Source: Anaerolineae bacterium | GTDB taxonomy: Bacteria; Chloroflexota; Anaerolineae; Aggregatilineales; Phototrophicaceae | Direction of reading: 5' to 3' | NCBI GenBank assembly: GCA_013360465.1 | Contig: JABWBO010000022.1 | Span: 1-63,649, forward strand | DNA: 63,649 nt | The notes under the pieces: generated by a model | Databases searched by the model: none | Seen by the model: the letters and a program-made list of their open reading frames with translations, nothing else | Told to the model about the DNA's origin: nothing | Program-made: the position numbers and the translations under genes | Part shown: in pieces, positions 16,696-25,092 of the stretch | Numbering within the stretch: the first letter of the stretch is position 1 | How the letters are laid out: every line of letters begins with the position of its first letter

Positions 16696-17577
16696 ATGAC
16701 CGCAGCCGCTCCCTCCCAATCAAGTCCGAGCTGGCGCAAAGGAATCATCGCCTATCTGATGGTCGCGCCGCCCCTGCTCCTGATGATCCTGCTGATCTTC
16801 ATCCCGGCGCTGCAATCGACCGCCCGCACGCTGACTATCGATGTCAACGGAGCGCCGGGCTTCTCGATCTCGCGCTATACCGCCTTCTTCCAGGACCCGA
16901 TCAGCGTCTCCAACCTGTTCTTCACCTTCCAGGTCACGCTGATCACGCTGGCGGCGATCTTCATCCTCTGTTTTCCGCTGGCGATCTATCTGCGCTTTGC
17001 GAACGGGAAACTCGCCGGAGCGGTGCAGGTACTCGCCCTCTTTCCGCTGTTCGTGCCGGGCATCATCCTCGCCTATGCGCTGATCCGCTTCCTGGGCACG
17101 CGCGGCACGCTCGACAACGTCCTGAGCATCATCGGCTTCACCGGCTATCGCACCCCTTACCTTAAACCCGACGCTATCATCTTCGGGCTGGTCTGGGAAT
17201 CAATCCCGTTCACCGTGCTGGTGCTGACCGCCGGCTTGCGCCAGATCAGCGATTCGCTGATCGAAAGCGCCCGCGATGTCGGCGCTAATTCCTGGCAGAT
17301 CTTCTGGCGCATCATCCTGCCGCAGATCGCCCGCCCGGTGCTGATCGTCTTCTCGCTGAATTTCCTCGGCATTTTCGGCAGCTACACCATCCCGTACCTG
17401 CTGGGACCCGCCGCGCCGCAGATGATGGGCGTATTCATGCAGCAGACGTTCGGGCAGTACCGCCGCCCGGATGATGCCGAAACCCAAGCCGTGATCACCT
17501 TCATCATCTGCGCCTTCATCGGTTTCCTGTATGTGCGCACCGTCGCCAACCAGCGCAAACGAGAGGACTCGGAATGA
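16696..17577 (+). CDS. ABC transporter permease (importer 2, first)
   Basis: 293 residues, six predicted spans beginning with YLMVAPPLLLMILLIFIPAL. The ATPase-contacting loop reads IESARDVGANSWQIFWRI followed by ILPQIARP, the pattern of PotB/CysU-like permeases. The start lacks a strong Shine-Dalgarno sequence. Its last codons overlap the next permease gene by 4 bp (ATGA), so the two are coupled. It pairs with the downstream permease to form the channel for the substrate held by the protein at 15309. Confidence 0.87.
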   Translation: MTAAAPSQSSPSWRKGIIAYLMVAPPLLLMILLIFIPALQSTARTLTIDVNGAPGFSISRYTAFFQDPISVSNLFFTFQVTLITLAAIFILCFPLAIYLRFANGKLAGAVQVLALFPLFVPGIILAYALIRFLGTRGTLDNVLSIIGFTGYRTPYLKPDAIIFGLVWESIPFTVLVLTAGLRQISDSLIESARDVGANSWQIFWRIILPQIARPVLIVFSLNFLGIFGSYTIPYLLGPAAPQMMGVFMQQTFGQYRRPDDAETQAVITFIICAFIGFLYVRTVANQRKREDSE

Positions 17578-18455
17578 GCGCTCAGCAATTGGCGGCTCCG
17601 CCTCCCCCTGTCGAAGGCTTCTGGCTGGGCACGCGCCGCAGCTTCCAGACGATGATCCGCAAGAACGGCTTTGGCTTGATCGCCCTCGTCCTGCTGGCGC
17701 TGGTCATCCTCGGTCCGCTCTACTCGGTCGTGCTGTGGGCATTCGCCGAACGCTGGCAGTACCCCTCGCTGATCCCGCAGGTCTTCGGACTCAGCTTCTG
17801 GGAGCGCACCTTCGCCCGCGCCGACATCGCTGAAGCCCTGCCCTTCAGCATCGTGCTGGCGGCGACGGTGACGCTGATTTCGGCGGTGATCTGCCTGCCC
17901 GCGTCCTACGCTTTCGCCCGCATGAAGTTTCGCGGTCGGCAGCTGCTGCTGCTGTCCTTCCTGGCGACCAACGCCTTCCCACGCTTCGGGCTGTATATCA
18001 GCATCGCCGTGATCTTCTTCCGGCTCAACCTGATTGGGACCATCCCCGGCGTCATCCTGATCCAGCTGGTGAACACGCTGCTGCTCATGATCTGGATTCC
18101 GACGGCGGCGTTCCAGGGGGTGGATCGGTCGCTGGAAGAGGCGGCGCTGGATGTCGGCGCGTCGCCGCTGCGCGTCTTCGTGCAGATCACCCTGCCGATG
18201 GTCATGCCGGCGCTGAGCGCGGCGCTGCTGCTGACCTTCGTCAATACGTTTTACGAGGCGCAGGGCGCGCTGGTGGTCGGCTTGCCGCGCATCGTGACCA
18301 TGCCGGTCCTCATGTACTCGCTGATCAACAGCCAGCTGATCGTCCAGTACGGCGCAATCGTCTCACTCGTCTTATGGGCGCCCTCGCTGATCCTGCTGAT
18401 CCTGGCGCAGCGCCTGCTTCGCGGGGGTTATCTGACCGCCGGCTTCGGCGTATAG
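17574..18455 (+). CDS. ABC transporter permease (importer 2, second)
   Basis: 293 residues. After a cytoplasmic lead of about 35 residues, a first span (FGLIALVLLALVILGPLYSV) opens a PotC/UgpE-like permease. The EAA loop is LEEAALDVGASPLRVFVQIT followed by LPMVMP. It starts within the last codons of the preceding permease gene (ATGA overlap) and is followed by the ATPase gene after 12 bp, so all three are one transcript. Confidence 0.87.
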   Translation: MSAQQLAAPPPPVEGFWLGTRRSFQTMIRKNGFGLIALVLLALVILGPLYSVVLWAFAERWQYPSLIPQVFGLSFWERTFARADIAEALPFSIVLAATVTLISAVICLPASYAFARMKFRGRQLLLLSFLATNAFPRFGLYISIAVIFFRLNLIGTIPGVILIQLVNTLLLMIWIPTAAFQGVDRSLEEAALDVGASPLRVFVQITLPMVMPALSAALLLTFVNTFYEAQGALVVGLPRIVTMPVLMYSLINSQLIVQYGAIVSLVLWAPSLILLILAQRLLRGGYLTAGFGV

Positions 18456-18467
18456 GGATAAAACAGC

Positions 18468-19553
18468 ATGGCAATACTCGATCTGGTACGCCTGGACAAG
18501 CATTTTGGCAGCGTCGCAGCGGTCAGCGATGTACAGTTCACGGTCAGCGATGGCGAATTCATGTGCATCCTCGGTCCGTCGGGATGCGGCAAGAGTACCT
18601 TGCTGCGCATGATCGCCGGTTTTGAAACGCCCACCGGCGGCGACATTCGCATCGACGGCGACTCCATCGTCACGCTGGGGGCGAACCGCCGCCCGACGGC
18701 GATGGTCTTCCAGAAGTACACCCTGTGGCCCCATATGAAGGTCTTCGACAACATCGGCTTCGGCTTGCAGCTTCGCCGGCTGCCCCGCGCCGAGATCAAA
18801 CGCAAGGTCGAGGAATCGCTGGCGCTGGTCAGCCTGTCCGGCTACGAGGAGCGCTACCCGGCGCAGCTTTCCGGTGGGCAGCAGCAGCGCGTCGCCCTGG
18901 CACGGGCACTGGTGCTGGAGCCGAAAATCCTGCTGCTGGATGAACCGTTCAGCAGCCTGGACGCCATCCTGCGCGTCCGCCTGCGCGAGGAACTGCACCG
19001 CATTCAGCGCCGCCTGAACATCACGGCGATCTTCGTGACCCATGACCAGGAAGAAGCGCTGACCCTGGCGGACCGCATCGCGGTCATGAGCAGCGGGCGC
19101 ATCGAGCAGATCGCCGCCCCCGCCGACATCTACGCCAACCCCGCCAGCCTGTTCGTCGCCGACTTCATCGGCGCGATGAATCTGCTGGAAGGCGAAGCGA
19201 GCAGTCAGCAGGTGCGCCTCGGCGCGGTCGCCCTGCCCACCCCAGGCGGCGTCGCGGCGCGCCAGGTCACGGTCGCCATTCGCCCGGAAGACCTGGTCGT
19301 GCTGGACGGACCGCACCCCGAAGCGTGGTCCTGCGCCGTCGAGCAGATCAGCGACCTGGGGCATTACCGCCGGGCGGTGCTGGAAGTGCCGCAGCTTCCG
19401 CCGATGAAGATCTACCTGCCCAAATCGCTGAGCGTTCAGGAGCGCGCCGCCCTGCACGTCTACCCTCGGCGCTACCTGATCTACGAAAACAGCGGCGCAC
19501 CGCGCGAGGTCTCCCGCCCGCTGCCCGCCGCCGCCACTGCCCTTCTGGGATAG
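18468..19553 (+). CDS. ABC transporter ATP-binding protein (importer 2)
   Basis: 361 residues that power the two permeases by ATP hydrolysis. All motifs are intact: Walker A GPSGCGKST, Q-loop VFQKYTLWPHM, signature LSGGQQQR, Walker B LLLDEPFSSLD and switch histidine FVTHDQEEAL. The C-terminal 120 residues form an OB/TOBE regulatory domain (VTVAIRPEDLVVL) as in MalK, PotA or FbpC proteins. It closes the operon, ending 15 bp before the convergent GH20 gene. It is the only importer ATPase in the window; MalK-like ATPases can serve several permease pairs, but whether it serves importers 1 and 3 cannot be told. Confidence 0.92.
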   Translation: MAILDLVRLDKHFGSVAAVSDVQFTVSDGEFMCILGPSGCGKSTLLRMIAGFETPTGGDIRIDGDSIVTLGANRRPTAMVFQKYTLWPHMKVFDNIGFGLQLRRLPRAEIKRKVEESLALVSLSGYEERYPAQLSGGQQQRVALARALVLEPKILLLDEPFSSLDAILRVRLREELHRIQRRLNITAIFVTHDQEEALTLADRIAVMSSGRIEQIAAPADIYANPASLFVADFIGAMNLLEGEASSQQVRLGAVALPTPGGVAARQVTVAIRPEDLVVLDGPHPEAWSCAVEQISDLGHYRRAVLEVPQLPPMKIYLPKSLSVQERAALHVYPRRYLIYENSGAPREVSRPLPAAATALLG

Positions 19554-19568
19554 GGATCGGGCGTCAGA

Positions 19569-21308
19569 TCATCCGTAGCTTTCCAGCGCCGGCGTGAAGC
19601 GCGTCAGGCTGTCATCGAGGCCGCCCGGTCGGCTCCGCTCCATCCACAGCGAGCGCTGGCGGCTGATCAGCCGGTTTAGTTCATCCTTCAGGGCGGCGTC
19701 AGAATCGCTGGGTTCGCCGAGCATACGCAGCGTGCGCTTTGCGCCGTGCAGCAGCAGATCGCCTGCCTGGCGGAACTCCGCCTTGATCAGCGAGTCCTCC
19801 TGCCGCAGATCGGCATCCTGCAAGCCGTCGAGCAGCCCGCGAATGCGCGTCATCGCCGTGCGCACCAGCGATGGATCAAGCGGGTCTGCGCCGCCCTCTT
19901 GGAGCAGCAGATCGTATCGCACCCGCATCTCGGCATCTGACCACTGCACTACATGGAAGAGCCACTGACTGTTGTGCTGGGGCAGCGCGATCATCTGATA
20001 GACGTTGCCCAGGTCATAGGCGATGCGCCCCAGGACCCCGGCATTGTCCTCGAAGGCGTAACGGTCCAGGATCGCCGGAAGGTCCACGTCGCGGTTGCCA
20101 TCGGCATACCAGCTGATGCCTGCGCCATAGGCGAAGCCCAGGTAGCTGATCGGCGGCGACTGCCAGTGTCCATGATCGCCCCAGTCGGTGATCAGGTAGC
20201 CCTCGGCGCGGTATTTCAGCCCAAGGTCCGCCGCCCGCCGCAGGTTGTCGATGGCGTTCTGGGTGCGACCGGTGAACGTGTTCCAGCTTGAAGTGCCGGG
20301 ACATACGTAGAAATCGAGCGCCGACTCGCTGACCATCTGACACTGCTGTTCGGACGGCTCCCACGCTTCATAGCCCCAGACCAGGGGGATCAGATCGCTC
20401 GGCAGCTCCGGCACCAGATCAGGGTGCTGCGTGATGATGTCCGCCCAGAACTGGACCCGTTTGCCCTTGGCGCGCACGTGCTGGTACAGCTTGAGCAGGT
20501 AATCGAGATACACGCGCCCGCCCTGCTCCTGCACCGCCTGCCGGCTCTTCCCCTCGCCCAGCTCGAACGGCTCATCGTCGCAGATGTTGACGAACTCGCT
20601 GCTGAAATTGGGGATCAGCTGGTCGAACAGGCTGGCAACGAGATGGAAACTGCCGGGATCATTCGGGTCGAGAGTCGAAGCCGGGCGCTTGTGCCCCAGC
20701 TTCTCCCAGTGCGGAACAAAGCCGCCCGGCGCTTCAGCCAGCCCGTGATAGCGCGGATGCTTGAGCCAGCGTTCCATATGCCCCAGGCTGCTCTGACAGG
20801 GGACCAGGTCGATGTGGCGGGTGCGGCAGTAGGAGTCGAGCGCCTGGATGTCTGACGGGGTGAACGGCGATGCCTTCTCCCAGACCTCTCGATGCCCTTC
20901 ATAGGCGAAGGTATGCTCCATGTAGAGCTGAAGCTCGTTGATCTTCCACGCCGCCAGCTTGTCGATCAGCGCGTAAAGCGTCTTCATCTGCGGGACGCGG
21001 TCGCGGCTGCAATCGATCATGACGCCTCGACGGGCAAAGTCGGGCGCATCGTCGATTTCCATCGCCGGGATCGCCCTACCGTAGTGTACCACCAGCTGCG
21101 TGAGGGTCCGCCGCGCGTACTCGGCGCCGGCGCGGTCGCTGTACTCGATGGCGATCCCGCGAGGGTTGACGCGCAGACGGTATCCCTGAGGGACGATTGC
21201 TGAATCAACCGCATAGGTCACCGTGCGGTCGTGTATCTCACCCTCGAAGACGCCATCGGCAAAGGTCAAACTGCGCGGGTAGGGCAGAAGCAGGGGTTTT
21301 TCCGGCAT
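19569..21308 (-). CDS. Glycoside hydrolase family 20-like beta-N-acetylhexosaminidase
   Basis: About 579 residues. The small N-terminal domain (YRLRVNPRGIAIEYSDRAGA, then EYARRTLTQL) precedes a TIM barrel that starts with DFARRGVMIDCSRDRVPQM. The catalytic Asp-Glu pair is NICDDEPFELG near residue 240, with WGYEAW and ITDWGDHGHW as likely substrate-binding tryptophans. GH20 enzymes release terminal GlcNAc or GalNAc by substrate-assisted catalysis. No signal peptide is present, so it would act on imported oligosaccharides. The ATG at 21308 is preferred to a TTG at 21329. A perfect TATAAT lies 42 bp upstream. It is divergent from the LacI gene, whose operator could control both. Confidence 0.82.
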   Translation of the reverse strand: MPEKPLLLPYPRSLTFADGVFEGEIHDRTVTYAVDSAIVPQGYRLRVNPRGIAIEYSDRAGAEYARRTLTQLVVHYGRAIPAMEIDDAPDFARRGVMIDCSRDRVPQMKTLYALIDKLAAWKINELQLYMEHTFAYEGHREVWEKASPFTPSDIQALDSYCRTRHIDLVPCQSSLGHMERWLKHPRYHGLAEAPGGFVPHWEKLGHKRPASTLDPNDPGSFHLVASLFDQLIPNFSSEFVNICDDEPFELGEGKSRQAVQEQGGRVYLDYLLKLYQHVRAKGKRVQFWADIITQHPDLVPELPSDLIPLVWGYEAWEPSEQQCQMVSESALDFYVCPGTSSWNTFTGRTQNAIDNLRRAADLGLKYRAEGYLITDWGDHGHWQSPPISYLGFAYGAGISWYADGNRDVDLPAILDRYAFEDNAGVLGRIAYDLGNVYQMIALPQHNSQWLFHVVQWSDAEMRVRYDLLLQEGGADPLDPSLVRTAMTRIRGLLDGLQDADLRQEDSLIKAEFRQAGDLLLHGAKRTLRMLGEPSDSDAALKDELNRLISRQRSLWMERSRPGGLDDSLTRFTPALESYG

Positions 21309-21349
21309 TGGTTTGTTCCAGACATGCAAAGCGTAGGCTTAGGCGCTTC

Positions 21350-21355
21350 ATTATA
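21350..21355 (-). promoter_or_regulatory. -10 box of the GH20 gene
   Basis: Perfect TATAAT on the minus strand, 42 bp upstream of the start at 21308, with a weak TCGCCA 18 bp further upstream. It faces away from the LacI promoter. Confidence 0.45.
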
Positions 21356-21398
21356 GCCCGTAACGGCGGCGGTTGGCGAAATCAGCGCGCCGGGCTTG

Positions 21399-21427
21399 TT
21401 GACAAGCCGCCCGGTCCGTGCTAGCTT
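21399..21427 (+). promoter_or_regulatory. Promoter of the LacI-family gene and importer 3
   Basis: TTGACA (21399-21404), 17-bp spacer, TAGCTT (21422-21427). The -35 box is perfect, and the inverted repeat at 21425-21451 begins inside the -10 box. Confidence 0.6.
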
Positions 21428-21451
21428 ATACGCATAAGTGATACGTATAAG
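21425..21451. promoter_or_regulatory. Inverted-repeat operator, probable LacI-family binding site
   Basis: CTTATACG (21425-21432) and CGTATAAG (21444-21451) are perfect inverted repeats with an 11-bp spacer. The 8-bp palindrome ATACGTAT (21441-21448) has the central CG common in LacI-family operators. It overlaps the -10 box and expected start site, a position suited to autorepression. Confidence 0.6.
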
Positions 21452-21490
21452 CGTTTATGAGCTTCTTCCAGAACGGTTTGCTGACCAGCC

Positions 21491-22507
21491 ATGCCAGGCA
21501 AGAAACGTCCTACTCAGGCGGATGTGGCGAAGCAGGCTGACGTCTCACAGGCGATGGTCTCCTACGTCATCAACAATAACAGCGCCGTGTCGATCCCAGA
21601 AGAGACGCGCCGCCGCATCCTGGACGCCATGCACAGCCTGGGCTATGTCCCCAACGTCACCGCGCGTCGACTGCGCGCCAGCAAGACCTTCACCATCGCC
21701 GGCGTCATCCCCGACATCACCAATCCGTTCTATCCGGCGTTCGAGCGGGGCATTCAGGATGCCGCCGACCGCTACGGCTATGACCTGATCATGGTCAATA
21801 CCGACGGCACAGTAGAGCGCGAGCGCAAGTGCCTGTCGTCCATGCTGCAAGGACGGGTGGACGGCATCGTCGGCGTGTTCTTCCATCTCCAGGCGATGGA
21901 CCTGAGCGCGCTGATCGAACAGGGGATCGGCGTCGTGCGCTTTGAAAGTATGCCCAAAGTCCCCGGCACGATGCCCATCGACAATATCTTCATCGACAAT
22001 ATCGCCGCCAGCCGCAAGGCTGTCGAATATCTGATTGACCGAGGACACCGGCGCATCGCCATGCTTACCAGCCAGGAGGGTCCAGCACGCTTTCGGGAAA
22101 TAGGCTACCGCGAAGCGCTGGAAGCCCTTGATATCGCCATCGACCCCACCCTGCTAAGCCTGGGCGCGTACAGCGAAGATGGCGGCTATGTGGCGATGAA
22201 CCGACTGCTGCAAGGGCAGACTCGCCCCGGCGCAGTCTTCGCCGCCAATGATCTGATGGCGATGGGCGCGATGATCGCCATCCGCGAAGCCGGGCTGACG
22301 ATTCCGCGCGACATCGCCATCATGGGCTTCGACGACATCCCGACCGCCAGGCTCGTTTACCCGGCGCTGACGACCGTCGCCCAGTTTCAGCGCGATCTCG
22401 GCAAACGCGCCGCCGAGATGCTGTTCGAGCGTTTAAATGGCGCTGCTCCCCCGACAGGACGGAGCCAGCAGATGCCATATAAACTGATCATCCGGGAATC
22501 CGCATGA
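21491..22507 (+). CDS. LacI-family transcriptional regulator
   Basis: 338 residues. The N-terminal helix-turn-helix and hinge are complete (TQADVAKQADVSQAMVSYVI, later GYVPNVTARRL), followed by a periplasmic-binding-protein-like sensor domain (FTIAGVIPDITNPFYPAFE, VFAANDLMAMGAM, IAIMGFDDIPTARLVYP). Such proteins repress sugar genes until an inducer binds. It lies between the divergent GH20 gene and the importer 3 genes, 91 bp upstream of the binding-protein gene, so these are the expected targets. An inverted repeat sits on its own promoter. The start has no clear Shine-Dalgarno sequence. Confidence 0.93.
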   Translation: MPGKKRPTQADVAKQADVSQAMVSYVINNNSAVSIPEETRRRILDAMHSLGYVPNVTARRLRASKTFTIAGVIPDITNPFYPAFERGIQDAADRYGYDLIMVNTDGTVERERKCLSSMLQGRVDGIVGVFFHLQAMDLSALIEQGIGVVRFESMPKVPGTMPIDNIFIDNIAASRKAVEYLIDRGHRRIAMLTSQEGPARFREIGYREALEALDIAIDPTLLSLGAYSEDGGYVAMNRLLQGQTRPGAVFAANDLMAMGAMIAIREAGLTIPRDIAIMGFDDIPTARLVYPALTTVAQFQRDLGKRAAEMLFERLNGAAPPTGRSQQMPYKLIIRESA

Positions 22508-22598
22508 GGCGGTGAAGGAGGTACACCGGCAACAGAACATGCTTCACGACGCTTTTTTCACAGCAAGTGGTTGTCGCACTGCACTTAAGGAGCAAAAA

Positions 22599-23936
22599 AT
22601 GAAGACTCGCCGGCTTTCTGTGCTGGTCGCTCTGCTGATACTCGCCTTTGGCATGTTGGGGTCCGCCGCCGTCGCTCAGGGCGATGTCGTGATTATCAAC
22701 TGGTGGACTGAAGATTACATCGACCTGGATCAGATCAACGAGACGCTGGTCAACCCGTTCAACGCCGAGAATCCAGGCATTCAGCTGGTCGTTACCCCCC
22801 AGACTTCGCTGAATGATACGCTGCGCACGGCGCTGGCGTCGGGCGAAGCGCCGGACATCCTTCAGACTCCAGGCGCGTCGTTCATCGCCGAGTTCCTCAA
22901 ATCCGGGCTGATCTACGATCTGGCTGGCGCCGCGGCAGAATTCGGCTGGGAAGAGAAGCTGCTGCCCTGGGCGTACCAGTCGGGCATCCTGGAAGGCGGG
23001 CTGTACAGCATCCCGCTGACCTACGAAAGCATGATCCTGCTGTACAACAAGACACTCTTCGAAGCCAACGGCTGGACCGTGCCGACGAACCTGGCGGAAT
23101 TCGAAGCCGTCGCCGAAGCGGCGCTCGCCGCCGGAATCAACCCCCTGACCTATGGCAACGTCGGCTGGCAGCCCACCAACGAGCATCTGGTCGGCATCTA
23201 TCTGAACAACGTCGCCGGTCCAGAGAACGTCTACAAGGCGCTGATCGGCGAGAAGTCGTGGACGGACCCGGAATTCGCCGAGGCGATCTCCCTGCTGAAG
23301 ACGCACATCGCCGACAACGGCTGGTTCGGCGGCAGCCTGGAAACTTACTTCTCGCTTGGCTGGGATGACTTCTGGGCGGAACTTTCCAACGGTCAGGCAG
23401 CCATGATGATGATCGGAACCTGGGGCTTCCGCGGCGCCAACGAATTCTTCGACGAGTCGGGGCAGGAATGGGATTGGGCGCCGCTGCCCGTCTTCTCGGA
23501 GAACGCTGGCGCGTACAACTACGAGCTGGCGACCGGCAGCACGCTGTCGGTCAACGCCGAGACGGCAAATCCTGAAGCGGTCGTCACCGTCCTCAACTGG
23601 CTGATGAGCAACCCCGATCGCGTCCTGAACATCGCTTCCGGCTATGGCTAAGGCGAATTCATGATCCCGCTGCACTTCACCGCCGAAGACTTCCCGGCGG
23701 ATGCCGACCCGCGCATCGTCCGCTTCTTCGCCGACTTCGCCGCCGTGACCGGTGAGGGACGCGTCGGCTATACGACGTGGACGTTCTGGCCCGCCGACCC
23801 CAACGTGCATCTGTGGGAAGCGGTCGAAAACGTCTGGTTCGAGGAACTGAGCGTCGAGGATTATCTCGCCGAACACCAGGCGCTGTGGGAGCAGGCGCGC
23901 GCCGATGGCGCCACCCTGCCCATTCCGGCGCGTTAG
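22599..23936 (+). pseudogene. Sugar ABC transporter binding protein interrupted by an in-frame TAA (importer 3)
   Basis: Codons from 22599 (AAGGAG 7 nt upstream) give a signal peptide (RRLSVLVALLILAFGMLGSA) and a family-1 solute-binding protein, but TAA at 23649-23651 ends the frame after IASGYG. The same frame resumes at once (GEFMIPLHFTAEDFP) and continues 95 codons to TAG at 23934, with the normal family C-terminus (VWFEELSVEDYLAEHQALWE). Joined, the product would be about 445 residues, the usual length. One base change in a sense codon such as TAC would create this stop. AAGG overlapping the stop, 7 nt before ATG 23661, could allow restart. It may be a pseudogene, a split protein or a sequencing error; the flanking permease genes are intact. 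Confidence 0.8.
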
Positions 23937-23939
23937 GGC

Positions 23940-24046
23940 GTGTCTGCAAACCCGGTTTTCACACAACCTCACCCCCTGCCCCTCTCCAATTGGAAAGGGG
24001 CGGTTGAGCGCAGCGAAACGGGGTGAGGTGAGCAGTTTGCAGACAG
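23940..24046. repeat. Palindromic dispersed repeat, copy C (complete, with terminal inverted repeats)
   Basis: The ends TGTCTGCAAAC (23941-23951) and GTTTGCAGACA (24035-24045) are perfect 11-bp inverted repeats. Inside are CCTCACCCC...GGGGTGAGG and GCCCCTCTCC-aatt-GGAAAGGGGC, the core shared with the other copies, and GGTTGAGCGCAGCGAA, shared with copy B. It starts 4 bp after the stop of the interrupted binding-protein gene. Confidence 0.82.
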
Positions 24047-24078
24047 ACCCTAGGGTCCGGTCTCTCTGATGAGCTGAG

Positions 24079-24113
24079 TCAGGTGCGGCGCAGGCAGTCT
24101 GCGCCGCGCCTGA
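24079..24113 (+). promoter_or_regulatory. Intercistronic stem-loop between binding protein and permease (importer 3)
   Basis: TCAGGTGCGGCGCAG (24079-24093) and CTGCGCCGCGCCTGA (24099-24113) pair over 15 bp, with one G-T wobble and a 5-nt loop. It occupies the same place as the stem-loop of importer 1 and also has no T-run. Confidence 0.65.
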
Positions 24114-24180
24114 TCGCAGCCGATCTTCGGCACGCGGTGTGCATTTGTCGCCAGGATTTTCTCAGCGTTAGGCAGATCCC

Positions 24181-25089
24181 ATGACCTATTCCTCACAGGC
24201 TGCCACATCGCCGCGCGCAGCAAAATGGCTGAGCGCGCTCGGTCGATGGGCGTTCGTCCTTCCGGTCCTCCTCCTCAACCTGGTGGTAGTGGTGATCCCG
24301 TCAGTCGCCGGGCTGGCGGTCGCCTTCACCGACTGGACGGGCTATAACGTCCCCAACTTCGTCGGGCTGGCGAACTTCCAGCGGCTGTTCCAGGATGAGA
24401 TCTTCTTCCTGGCGCTCAAGAATAATCTGGTCTGGACCGTGATGTTCTTGACCGCGCCGATCTTCGTCGGCTTGCTGGGAGCCTACATCCTTTCGACCAT
24501 CAGGCACGGGCAGATGTTCTTCCGGGTGGTCTATTTCATCCCCTACGTGGTCGCCAGCGTCGTCAATACGCAGATGTGGCGGCAGCTCCTCAACCCCCGC
24601 GTCGGCATCGGTCCCCTGCTGGCGGAACGGGGAATCACTTTTCTGGATTTTCCGATCTTCGGCACGCGCGAGACGTCGCTCTTCGGCGTCGCCTTCGTCG
24701 ATGCCTGGCATTTCTGGGGATTCCTGGTTGTGCTCTACCTGTCGGCGATGTCCGCTGTCGATGTCGAACTGTACGAGGTGGCGCGCCTGGATGGCGCTTC
24801 ACGCTTCCAGCAGTTCCGCTTCGTCACCCTGCCGAGCATCCGCCCGACCCTGGTCTTCACCATCCTGATGATCATCATCTGGTCTTCGACGACGTTCGAC
24901 TACGTCTACATGCTGACCGCAGGTGGACCTGCCAACTCCTCGGAGCTGATGTCTACTTACCTTTATGACAATGCCTTCAGCCGGTTTGACGCCGGCTATG
25001 CCGCGACCATCGGCATGATGATGAGCCTCTGGGTCGCGCTGGCGGTCGCCGGATTCGTTTACCTGAGAAGAAGAGGATGGGAAATCTGA
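24181..25089 (+). CDS. Sugar ABC transporter permease, MalF/UgpA type (importer 3)
   Basis: 302 residues with six predicted spans, the first being WAFVLPVLLLNLVVVVIPSV. The ATPase-contact loop is YEVARLDGASRFQQFRFVT followed by LPSIRP; the usual EAA is EVA here. TGYNVPNFVGLANFQRL is typical of the MalF-type N-terminal region. It is followed 3 bp later by the second permease gene. An interrupted binding-protein gene precedes it, across a 244-bp gap with a repeat and a stem-loop. No dedicated ATPase gene is nearby. Confidence 0.88.
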   Translation: MTYSSQAATSPRAAKWLSALGRWAFVLPVLLLNLVVVVIPSVAGLAVAFTDWTGYNVPNFVGLANFQRLFQDEIFFLALKNNLVWTVMFLTAPIFVGLLGAYILSTIRHGQMFFRVVYFIPYVVASVVNTQMWRQLLNPRVGIGPLLAERGITFLDFPIFGTRETSLFGVAFVDAWHFWGFLVVLYLSAMSAVDVELYEVARLDGASRFQQFRFVTLPSIRPTLVFTILMIIIWSSTTFDYVYMLTAGGPANSSELMSTYLYDNAFSRFDAGYAATIGMMMSLWVALAVAGFVYLRRRGWEI

Positions 25090-25092
25090 ACC

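Noticed and set aside
22488-23972. 494-codon minus-strand frame opposite the interrupted binding-protein gene
   Set aside because: It crosses the TAA region uninterrupted, but only because it is antisense; no motif, and composition is that of a shadow.
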